Shown piece after piece: positions 39,660 through 48,191 of a stretch of 64,000 nt of DNA; position 1 is the stretch's first letter; every line of letters starts with the position of its first letter. The notes below the pieces were generated by a model. It saw only the letters and a list, made by a program, of their open reading frames with translations. It did not search any database and was not told the DNA's origin. This DNA is from Aurantiochytrium sp. KH105 (taxonomy: Eukaryota > Sar > Bigyra > Thraustochytrida > Thraustochytriidae): assembly GCA_003116975.1 (NCBI GenBank), contig BGKB01000110.1:165046-229045 (forward strand), given 5' to 3'. The position numbers and the translations under genes were made by a program.

Positions 39660-40250
39660 ATCCTAAGGATCATCCCACAAAACTTCATCATCCTCTGCGA
39701 GCGCACCCAGTTCCCCTTTACTCGTTCCAGTATACCGGCTAGGTTTTCCCCACTCAAGTTCGGATGCTCTCTTTCTCTCTTGCATTCATGAATCGATGCC
39801 TCAAATTTCATACGAATTTTTTATTTTACAGTCCTTGTAATCCAGCTTGACCCATCCATTACCACTTTTTCATCCGATTGGCAAGCCATCGTTGTTTGAA
39901 CTTTTTCCAGTATAACGGCTGGCACTATTCCCCACTTCTGAGGGCTTTCTTACTTGCGGTCGCTGCCTCATTATTCCGTTCGATATTCTTCCGCTCGAGA
40001 TTTTCTTCAAATGCTCGCAGTGATCTAGCTTGTCCCATCACCATCATTCCATCCGTGAGACAAAGCATCGTCTTGGCCCGGCCGCCAGATTTCAGTAACG
40101 GCTACGTTTCCTCCCCACTCGCTCCCGGACGCGCTCTTTCTCTCTTGCATCTCGAAGGGAAGCCCTATCCTTACCATTCTAGATTTTCTGTCAGCTGCCA
40201 ATGATAATCTTGACTGCGCATGCTCTGGTCCCATCATCGTCGTCATCAAA
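39660..40250. repeat. Degenerate tandem repeat, period ~181-197 bp, about three copies
   Basis: Shared anchors recur in the same order. CCAGTATACCGGCT (39727), CCAGTATAACGGCT (39907) and CAGTAACGGCT (40093) form one series. AGCTTGACCCATCC (39844), AGCTTGTCCCATCA (40027) and CTGGTCCCATCATC (40225) form another. CTCTTTCTCTCTTGCAT occurs at ~39769 and ~40134. A partial earlier copy begins near 39665. Copies are well diverged, so the array is old. Confidence 0.75.
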
Positions 40251-40377
40251 ATGGTAACCATCGTCTCAGCTCTCTTTCGGCGCTTTCGTGTTTCCTGACC
40301 AAGGCCGAGGAGGCTCGAAACGAGATCTGACTTGCCAGTCTCACACTGGGTGGGACACCAGGGGAGCGGGGCAAGGG

Positions 40378-42114
40378 ATGCGTGACGGGCGCAATGCGGC
40401 ACTACGCTGCGCGCTCCCCGGAGCGCGCGTGCTCCTAACAGCCCTGACGGTGCTGACCGCAACATACATGTTGCTGATGCAGCGAGCAGTCGAGCTGCAT
40501 ATTTCGGGCGAGCTTGGAGAGGCAGAGACTCCACCACAAGTGGTCCCAGACCTCGCGCTGCGCGAGGCTGGCTACGGTCCAGCGCTCAGCGTGGCAGAGA
40601 AGCAGATTCTTCACCCAGAGAGCGCGGCCGAGGCGGTAGAGCTCCTTTCTCTGATCAGGAACGGCACCGTCAAGACGGACCTGAAGACACAAGAAGCTGT
40701 TGACACTGCGCTCGAGTCTTTCGCGAGCACATCGCAAAGACTGCCGTCACAGACAAGAGGTTCGCCGCCCACCTCCTACGAGCGCATGGCCAAGGCTCGT
40801 CGTCAGCATATGCCATTTTACGTTGCCTTGCAGCGCGAAATTGAGCAGTGTCCGCATATTGTGGACCTCGTCAAAGCAAGCGAGCTTCGAGCTCGTCTGG
40901 ATCCGACCAAAAGTTCAAGCCAAGGTCGTCTTCGCGATCATGCTGGCACGGGCAAGAATACAGATGATACTTTGCTGCCAATGAGCATCAAGGACTTCGT
41001 GTGTGCTGCAAAGTGCGCGGCGCAAGAACCCGAGCTGGAGCGGGGTTTTCAGATCTTTTCCATCACCAAATACAACTTGGAGGGATTGCTGCGCATGTGC
41101 AAGGCGGGGACATTTCCTTTCCTGGTTTGGATTCGAAAAGGGGAGTTGCTGCAGCGCGCGTGCCAGGAACGCCCGACGGGCACGCACGCATTTCGTGACG
41201 CAATGGAGGTGGTCCAACGAATTGCAAACATTGTCGAGCTGCCGAGTGTGATCTTTGGCTTTGATGGCAATGACTACGCCATTCCACAGTCGCCGAATCC
41301 TCTCAAGTACAATTCGGCGGGGTGGATCCAACCCTTGGCCCAGGTCGTGCGCTTTGTCGGAACAGATGCATCGCCGTGCCCATTGTTCCCTACGCCGCCA
41401 TTCCTCAGGGGCGTAGGCCTCCTGCGCAAGTCTTCAAGGGCGACAAGTATGGCGCTCCCGTCCTGGGAGTCGCGAAGCTCGACAATCTTCTGGCGAGGCG
41501 GGTCGACAGGCATGCCGTTCGACCCCGATTTCGTGTACATGATGCCTCGCCCCGAGTTGGTCCGGCGCCATCGCGAGACGGTCGGCTTTGACGTCGGGCT
41601 CACAACGGTGGACGGCGTGACTTCCAAGATGCGCGAGAATGGCTTCATGCAGGAGACCCGCCTCGCGCCATTTGCATCAAGGTCCGTCTTTGCGCAGCAT
41701 CGGTACCTCTTGCATGTAGACGGCAACACGGCGAGCTGGGGCCTTTTCGGCAAGCTCGCCCTCGACGCGGTCGTGCTCTGGCAGCGCTCGCCCGTCACCT
41801 TTCGCGAGCACTATTACGATCTCCTGCGGCCCTGGGAGCACTACATCCCCGTGGATGCCAACCTGGGCAATCTCGAGCTCGTCCGCGACTGGTTGGCGAC
41901 GCCTGCGGGCGCTCAGGAGGCCGCGTCGATACGCGACCGCGCCAAGGCGCTCCGCGACGCGCGGCTGCGGCTCGAGGACGCGGCGTGCTACATTGTGCGC
42001 CTCGTGCACTCGCTGGCCGCCGTGCAGGCCTTCGACGCCGCCTCGGCCGCGCACCTCGACCGCATCGGCGCGCCGCTGGGCGTCTCCGCCGCCTCCTTCG
42101 CGCCGCCCGCCTGA
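40378..42114 (+). CDS. GT90 (CAP10/LpsA-like) glycosyltransferase, type II membrane protein
   Basis: 578 residues from the only in-frame ATG near the start (40378). The GT90 family includes cryptococcal CAP10 (xylosyl transfer in capsule) and animal POGLUT1, which act in the ER or Golgi lumen. Here a short cytoplasmic tail and one hydrophobic segment (VLLTALTVLTATYMLLM, ~20-36) suggest a Golgi signal anchor. Family motifs are IFWRGGSTG near residue 370-378 and HRYLLHVDGNTASWGLFGKL at ~441-460. The following LALDAVVLWQRSP and PWEHYIPVDANLGNLELVRD form the usual C-terminal nucleotide-sugar binding part. The donor and acceptor sugars cannot be told. The stretch just before FWRGG is poorly conserved, and a second frame there also looks protein-like. 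The next gene downstream is the first secreted cysteine-rich protein. Confidence 0.85.
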   Translation: MRDGRNAALRCALPGARVLLTALTVLTATYMLLMQRAVELHISGELGEAETPPQVVPDLALREAGYGPALSVAEKQILHPESAAEAVELLSLIRNGTVKTDLKTQEAVDTALESFASTSQRLPSQTRGSPPTSYERMAKARRQHMPFYVALQREIEQCPHIVDLVKASELRARLDPTKSSSQGRLRDHAGTGKNTDDTLLPMSIKDFVCAAKCAAQEPELERGFQIFSITKYNLEGLLRMCKAGTFPFLVWIRKGELLQRACQERPTGTHAFRDAMEVVQRIANIVELPSVIFGFDGNDYAIPQSPNPLKYNSAGWIQPLAQVVRFVGTDASPCPLFPTPPFLRGVGLLRKSSRATSMALPSWESRSSTIFWRGGSTGMPFDPDFVYMMPRPELVRRHRETVGFDVGLTTVDGVTSKMRENGFMQETRLAPFASRSVFAQHRYLLHVDGNTASWGLFGKLALDAVVLWQRSPVTFREHYYDLLRPWEHYIPVDANLGNLELVRDWLATPAGAQEAASIRDRAKALRDARLRLEDAACYIVRLVHSLAAVQAFDAASAAHLDRIGAPLGVSAASFAPPA

Positions 42115-42387
42115 CACGCACGCCCGAAGAAGCCAAAAGCCGCGCGCGTATGTATGCCATGATGGCAGGGAGGCTCGTGTACTATAGATCGATGGTCCTA
42201 CTCGCGACTCTTCTCTTCTCTTCTCTTTCCCTGCTCAGCCGCCACCGCTGCGGCTGCAGCTGCCATGGCTGCAGCCAGACGGCGAGAGCTCGCGGCGCGC
42301 GTCCGGCGGCCCGGCCCTCGTCGCGCCGCGGCGCGCGCATGGAGCCAGTCGGCGCGGCGCCGTTTCCTGCGTGCGGGAAGCGCGGCG

Positions 42388-42415
42388 GAGAGAGAGAGAG
42401 AGAGAGAGAGAGAGA
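42388..42415. repeat. GA dinucleotide run
   Basis: About 14 AG units without interruption. Confidence 0.92.
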
Positions 42416-42805
42416 AGCCAGCTATTGTCTATTTGTTTGGAGCCCGGCAAACCATGGGGGAGGGGGGGGGGGGGGTGTATAGTATAAAGACGGTAGGGGC
42501 CGCGGTGTGCACGGGCGGCACGCCGCGGTCGCGGTGCCGCCGCTGCGTTCGATTGGCGCGAGATTGGAGTTGGCACGGCTGTCGTTGAGAGGATGTTCTT
42601 GGCTGCGATGCTGCTGCTGATGCTTCGTTATACGTCGCTCATTGTTTGGCTGGTTAGTGAAGAAGCTGTTGCTGCTGCCGAGCGGCGAGGGGTTCGGTCG
42701 GTCGCGCAGCGCGTGCGCGAGGAGGGCAGGAAAGAGGAAGCGACGGCGGCGGCGGCTCCGAGAAGCACGCGCCCGTTCGGAGGTCTGCACGACGAAAATG
42801 GTTCT

Positions 42806-42806
<1 letters not shown>

Positions 42807-42862
<56 letters not shown>
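42807..42862. repeat. GGCT tetranucleotide microsatellite
   Basis: About 14 perfect GGCT units. One strand reads as Trp-Leu-Ala-Gly repeats and the other as Pro-Ala-Ser-Gln, which explains the open frames here. Confidence 0.95.
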
Positions 42863-43736
42863 TCGACGGGTCGCCCCGCCATGCCGATGCAAATGCAAAG
42901 CAACAGGCAAGTGCATCTGTATCTGCATCTTAGGCCAAGCAGCGGCAGCTGGCAGATGGCGAGGGAGGAATGACGGACTCGGACGGAGCTCGGTGCCAAA
43001 GGGGCCACAGCGCACCGTCCATATTGGACTTCTTTCCATTTCCCGTGCGTGCAGCAGCAGCAGCAGCCACCGGCGAGGGAGGAAGAATACTCGCCGCAGA
43101 AACTGCGAGGCCTCCTAACGTCTCGCGGCGCAACTTACATTTTGCTTCATCTCATTTTCCCCCTTTCGGAGATTGATTGTCGCGCTCTTCCTCGGCGAGA
43201 CGAGAAGAAAAAAAAAGGGTGAAGCTGCGGCCCAAGCAGCCGTGCCGCGGGCGAATGCGCGACGCGGACCTCGCGGCAAGCCGGTCGACCGGTTGGTTGA
43301 CTGGTTAGTTGCTGTCGGCAAGAGAGCAAGCGGCACAAGCAGCGGTTCTGAGCGGGTCGGCCTTTTTGGCTGGGAAAGTGGTAGGTAGCAGTAGGAGGTA
43401 GTAGCAGGCTCGTCACCGGTGGGACTCGCGACCCATAAACAGCGGGACAGTGGCAGAGGGAGGGCCGCTGATCGAGCGTGGACTCACGGCTCGGACTCCA
43501 TCGCGGGTGGAGGTAGTTGCAGTGGCGGTTGGCACCTTGCCTCACGCCGGTCTTCGGCCTGGACGTCTGCACGCTTTTCTTGAGCGCGCGACCAAGAAAT
43601 GAATGTAAAGTCGGAGCAGATAGTCGTCGGTTGGGCGACCGACTAAGCAAGCTGGCAAGCTGGCAAAGACGTAAGCCAGCAAATCCGAAACTCGCAAAGC
43701 GAGAGCGAGTAAAACAGGTTGACAGCAGGACGCGAG

Positions 43737-46700
43737 ATGCGAGCACGAAGTGCTGCAAGGAAGATGAAGGCGGTCGCAGCTGCTGCTGCGAGCGTTGTGG
43801 TGGTGGCCATGGCCGCCTCGACGGCGGCGCAAACAACGACGCAGTGCGAGATCGGCACCGAGGAACTTGAATGGGGCTCGAGCGTCATTGGGTGTGGCAC
43901 CGTGAGCGTGAGCATGGGAGGCTGCTGCGGTACCGCCTTGCCCGAGGCCGCAAACGCAACATCCACCGATGAAGCGATCTGCCGGTCGTTGGAAATGCAG
44001 CGCGCATACTGTGAGAACGAAGATCTCGAGGGCTGCGACAACTTCAAGCCCAACGCTACGCACGCCATCACATTTGAGATCGACGTCACATACGCCGACG
44101 CCGAGGACACGTGCTGCAGTCAATGCAAATGCTACGGTGATCCCCTGTGCGAAGCCTTTGACGGCTCGAGAGACCAAATGATTGAGTGCGATGCGCGCAA
44201 CTTTACAGACTGCGGTCTGCAGCAGGACATTTGCCGTCGCCAGTTCGATCACGCCGGGAACCGCTGCAAGTGGCTCAAGGGCAACGACAACTACCCATGG
44301 TGGGTCTCCAACCTTGAAGACGGATCTCCCTGCCAAGCAGATTACGAGAAGAGTGGGCAGCTCGAGCTCGTTCTCGTCGAAGTTGGCGACTTTAAGCTCT
44401 CAACACTCATTGGCGAGCGTGGCGTGCAGACCGACGTCCTCGTGAAGATGGCCGGGTCCTCAGACGTCTACTCCATGTCTTCCGAGGACTGCTTTGACAA
44501 TGACCCCCGCAACGTGGGCACCAGCAGTGCGGCGTCGGCATGGGACATGCCCACGAACGCGTCTGCGCCAGCCGAGTGGAGTGTCGAAACGCCCAACAGC
44601 ATCGATGTCGTGTGGCACGTGGGCGACGCCAGCGTGGGCATCTACGCCGACGTCGTCTGCACCAAGGCCTCAGGGGCCTCGCGCACACGCCTCGACATCG
44701 AAAACATCACCGATACTCAGGGGCTTTCTGGGGATGGCTACTGCTACACTGGCGTCATCAAGTCGGGCAAGCAACGCGGGTCCAACGTGGGCAACACGCA
44801 GGCTCACTACGACTGCCTTCAGCGGGAGCTTCCAAGCCTCGTCAGCACCTGCAAAGCCCTGACCAGCGACAGCTGCAGTTATCAGAATGTGGCCGGCTGG
44901 CAGCAGTACTGGTGCGAGACTGCCGAGCTCGAGTTCACAGAGGCCACGGGCGATACTTACGCCGACCTGGTGACCTCGTGCTTGGCAATCATCCGCAACG
45001 GGACGGAGGACGAGCAGGCGGCGCACTGGGATCGTCTTGCGTGCCAAATGAACTCGGGCCTGCCCTACGGCACGAGTCAGCAAGACTCAAGCGTGACCGA
45101 GTGTCTGGATAACCTCAACGAGTTTGGCTTTTACGCCTGGACGCAAAAGTACGAGGGCATCATTCCTCACGAATGGACTGTGGCCGAAACATGCGTGTCA
45201 TCCATTGAAGCGTTTACAGATGTCCCGGCGGACGACACGTGCGCTTCGGGTCTCCTCGTCGAGGTCAACAAAGGTGGCTCCTGGGAGGGCGTGCTGTACT
45301 TTCCGCCAGAGTCGCCGCCTTGCGCGGATGCCATCATCGAGGCCAACGGTGCTGATTTTCCGGACCTCTTTCTCTACCCGATTCGACTTCGCCAGTGCGG
45401 TCTCAGCGCCTCGTGCCTCGTCACGGAAGGTGGCACCGAGTGCCGGCCTGTCATGTCGATCGACGCCACTCTCGACTTTTCTGGTTCCGTGTGCACGCTT
45501 GGTGGCGAAGACTGTTCGACGTGCGCGCGCGACCTTTCGGACACGCCGCCGCAAGTCTGCGAGGAAGGCTCCACCGACGAGTATGTTGTAGGCTACTGCG
45601 AACAGTGCTGCTCGACGAACAACTATGTCCCCGGTCAGGAAAACCAGACGTGTCGCGAGTTGGAGATCTCCACTCCGTTTTGCGACATGAGCGACGATAC
45701 AAGCGCCAAGTACTGCAAGAAGTTCAAAAAGAAGCGCTACAACGGCATGCTCACCATCAACTTTACCGAGCCCGAGACCAGCGTCGATGACTCGTGCTGC
45801 AGCACCTGCGCGCTCTGGGGCGATCCCTTTGGTCAAGCTTTCGACGGATCGCGCCAAAAGCTCATTGTTTGCGACTCGCGTGACGCCACTTGTCTCTCGC
45901 AGGAAGAACTCTGCGGCAACATGGTCGACCACAAGGGCAACGCTTGCGTGTGGAATCAGACCGTTGCTGACCTTATTGGCAGCAAGCGCACCAACATTGC
46001 TGCCTATGGCTCACCGTGCCTGCCGGACTGGTCGACTTCGGGAGAGGACGAGGTCGTTCTGTACACGATCGAAGACCCGACCTTTCGCTTGAGCTTTTAC
46101 ACGGGCGAGCGCTCTATTTTGGACTTGATGCTTCTCACGACGCCGAATGGCGAGTACTCGCTGGACCCTGAAAAGTGCTTTGCCACCGATCCGATGGACG
46201 GCTGGTCCACGCTCGACGGTGAGGACGTCTCGACGGCTCTCAACCTCACGTACACGGCGAATGGTGTCAATGGCTACGGCAAAGACGAGCGCGTCTGGTC
46301 CGTACTCGATCCAGCGACGGGCATCTTTTTTCGAGTGACTTGCGTCTTTTCCGAGGCCGTCAATGCCGACTTTAAGGGCGGCTACCGTCTCAACGTCGAA
46401 AGCCTCGTGGACACCGAGCTGGATCGCACCGGCACGGACGGATACTGCGTGACCTCGGATCTGGTCACCTATGGCGGCGGATACACGGAGAACCCGTATG
46501 CGGAAGTTTGCGAGGAGGCGCTCGCCTCGGATCACTTGGCATGCAAGGCGTTCTGGGCAGGCTCGTGCACGCCCGAGCAGATTGCTCTCGGTGTTGAGAG
46601 CTGGTGCAAGACGGCCAACCAGCCAGATTCGGTGAGCAAGTGCGTCAAGAGCATCAAGAAGAGCAAATCGTCCCGCACGGCCGCGCTCTGGACCAAGGCT

Positions 46701-47192
46701 GTTTGCACAGCACTCTTGCCCATGAAGCAGGCCACGCAGTCCAAGGGCGCCTTCTTGCGCGAGTGCCAAGACCTTGCCGAAACGGAGGGTTACTATGCAA
46801 TTGTGGAGAACTACGGGTCGGCCGGCGATCGCGCCTCTGTTCAGAGCTACTGCGCCAGCTCTGTCACCGACTACAGCAAGCGCGACTCCGTTGATCCATG
46901 CATTGGAGGCATTTCCGTGCAGTACGATGCCGGCCAGGGCTGGGAAGAGCTCTTCTTTGTGCCCTCGAATCTCATGCCCTGCGATGGCTCGCTCGAGATT
47001 CCTGCTTACAAGTCCAAGTACTGGCCGCTCTTTGCGTACCCGATTCGCTTCGAGCAGTGCGACGTGCTGAACGAGGATGGCGCTTGTCCTGCGACGGTGA
47101 ATGTTGAGGCCACTTGCATGGCGAACTTGGGCTTTGAGCTCAGCCTGACATACTCTTATGATGGCGACATTGGTTGCCCTGACGACGCTTGA
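43737..47192 (+). CDS. Secreted Cys-rich duplicated-module protein, paralogue 1
   Basis: 1,151 residues; no named family recognised. The N-terminus has a basic start and a hydrophobic Ala/Val core ending ASTAAQ, a clear signal peptide. Translation could also start at the second Met (43764). The mature protein is two diverged copies of one module, ~560 residues apart. Each has a CC-x2-C-x-C/L element before GDPLCEAFDG (residue 134) or GDPFGQAFDG (695). Each continues with I-x-CDxR, DHxGNxCxW, GSPC, a GERxxxxD segment, a Cys-rich helical part and a C-terminal YPIRxxQC block. GDP-x4-FDG recalls von Willebrand type D domains, but the usual His after GDP is absent. Several N-glycosylation sequons (NAT, NFT, NQT, NLT) fit a secreted glycoprotein. 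No membrane anchor at the end. It is the first of three similar genes. Confidence 0.82.
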   Translation: MRARSAARKMKAVAAAAASVVVVAMAASTAAQTTTQCEIGTEELEWGSSVIGCGTVSVSMGGCCGTALPEAANATSTDEAICRSLEMQRAYCENEDLEGCDNFKPNATHAITFEIDVTYADAEDTCCSQCKCYGDPLCEAFDGSRDQMIECDARNFTDCGLQQDICRRQFDHAGNRCKWLKGNDNYPWWVSNLEDGSPCQADYEKSGQLELVLVEVGDFKLSTLIGERGVQTDVLVKMAGSSDVYSMSSEDCFDNDPRNVGTSSAASAWDMPTNASAPAEWSVETPNSIDVVWHVGDASVGIYADVVCTKASGASRTRLDIENITDTQGLSGDGYCYTGVIKSGKQRGSNVGNTQAHYDCLQRELPSLVSTCKALTSDSCSYQNVAGWQQYWCETAELEFTEATGDTYADLVTSCLAIIRNGTEDEQAAHWDRLACQMNSGLPYGTSQQDSSVTECLDNLNEFGFYAWTQKYEGIIPHEWTVAETCVSSIEAFTDVPADDTCASGLLVEVNKGGSWEGVLYFPPESPPCADAIIEANGADFPDLFLYPIRLRQCGLSASCLVTEGGTECRPVMSIDATLDFSGSVCTLGGEDCSTCARDLSDTPPQVCEEGSTDEYVVGYCEQCCSTNNYVPGQENQTCRELEISTPFCDMSDDTSAKYCKKFKKKRYNGMLTINFTEPETSVDDSCCSTCALWGDPFGQAFDGSRQKLIVCDSRDATCLSQEELCGNMVDHKGNACVWNQTVADLIGSKRTNIAAYGSPCLPDWSTSGEDEVVLYTIEDPTFRLSFYTGERSILDLMLLTTPNGEYSLDPEKCFATDPMDGWSTLDGEDVSTALNLTYTANGVNGYGKDERVWSVLDPATGIFFRVTCVFSEAVNADFKGGYRLNVESLVDTELDRTGTDGYCVTSDLVTYGGGYTENPYAEVCEEALASDHLACKAFWAGSCTPEQIALGVESWCKTANQPDSVSKCVKSIKKSKSSRTAALWTKAVCTALLPMKQATQSKGAFLRECQDLAETEGYYAIVENYGSAGDRASVQSYCASSVTDYSKRDSVDPCIGGISVQYDAGQGWEELFFVPSNLMPCDGSLEIPAYKSKYWPLFAYPIRFEQCDVLNEDGACPATVNVEATCMANLGFELSLTYSYDGDIGCPDDA

Positions 47193-48191
47193 TAGAGACA
47201 CTAGCTTTGAAAAAATTGAATTTGTAGAAGAACGGCTCATTTCATTTTCCGCGCATCACGTAGCCAGTAAGCTTTCTTTGTTGGCAGTCTTCTGTTGTCG
47301 TGCGCACCGCGTCATGACATTTTGAAGAGTCAACTTTCTGAAAGGCGTTTTTGTTGCACGATCTTTGTACGGGGGCGCGCCCTACTCTGAGTCCGTATTG
47401 GGCATAAAAATTGGACAAGAATTTGGACAAGAATTCAGACAAGAAGAGTCCGTATTGGGTATGCAAGCTGTGTAGTGCCGACTTGCGCCAAGGAAATACT
47501 CCGGTAACAAGCTTTTTCAAGGTGGATCCTGAACCTAGGCCCATGATCTCAGAGACTACGTTTGCAAAGGACATACTGTCATCATACTATTGGCTCGTGG
47601 CATGGGCTTACAGAGTGCGCTTCAACTACAAGAACGCTTTCCATAAGACCGGCTCTCGTGTTCATGGTTTACTGCCTCCCATGGCGACCTCCATTACGGA
47701 GAAATATTCCTGTATATAACTTATAATGCACTATTTCACTGCAGCTCGGACTTTTAAAACGCACTTCAGATCGCGGGGTCTTCAAAGCCCCGCAGGGTAT
47801 CAAGTTTTTTTGTTTGTTTTTCAGGCCATCCTTTGTCTGGAGATCATATAAGAAGTAGGGTGGTATCGAGGACATAGAATGACGCCACCATGGCTGGACG
47901 GCATGGACCAGATGACGTCAACCTTTCGCCCATGGGAAGTCTCATCTAAGGCCCCTGCTGCAGTCAGTGTACATGGTGAGGGCAGACAACAAAGTCACGG
48001 CAGTGAACATCTCCTAGCTGGGAAGCCTCAGAGCGGCCCCGTGCCCCTCACCAGCACCTCTGTACATCACTTATCCAAGTCTTGGACTTGGCGCCAAGAC
48101 AAAGCAGTCCCGGCATCAGCAGATCCGAATCATCTGTAGCGAATCAGAGTTGAATAGAATCCATCTTACAGTCCAATTCTCAATAAGTGGC
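47193..48191. other. AT-rich spacer after Cys-rich gene 1
   Basis: Composition drops sharply to AT-rich. A 17-base element (GAGTCCGTATTGGG plus three) occurs at 47389 and 47446, flanking three GGACAAGAATT-like units. TCGCGGGGTCTT at 47771 recurs at 50524. An 86-codon ATG frame at 47879-48139 has no recognisable features. No gene is supported. Confidence 0.55.

Larger units (their letters stand above)
39132..40377. other. Intergenic region with pentanucleotide and ~185-bp repeats
   Basis: A CATCA/CACAT run lies just after RPB6 and a degenerate tandem repeat occupies 39660-40250. The segment is AT-richer than the flanking genes. No reading frame looks coding until the GT90 start. Confidence 0.65.
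42115..43736. other. Repeat-rich region upstream of Cys-rich gene 1
   Basis: GC-rich, with a GA run (~42388-42415), a G run of about 20 (~42456-42475), TATAGTATAAAG at ~42478-42489 and a long GGCT array (~42807-42862). Open frames across the arrays are repeat shadows. The last ~200 bases would be promoter and leader of the next gene. Confidence 0.6.

Noticed and set aside
41322-41591. Alternative frame inside the GT90 gene with protein-like sequence (FKGDKYGAPVLGVAKLDNLL)
   Set aside because: It raised the question of a compensated frameshift just before FWRGG. But the main frame gives SWESRSSTIFWRGG, which fits the family, and is uninterrupted. Only read-level checking or an orthologue alignment could reopen this.
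46011-47240. 409-codon minus-strand frame opposite Cys-rich gene 1
   Set aside because: Mirror of GC-biased codons. It has no independent features and overlaps the conserved C-terminal module.
47411-47719. 102-codon frame with a CKLC motif resembling a BED-type zinc finger start
   Set aside because: No ATG at its start, only one Cys pair, no following His pair. It begins inside a short tandem repeat.
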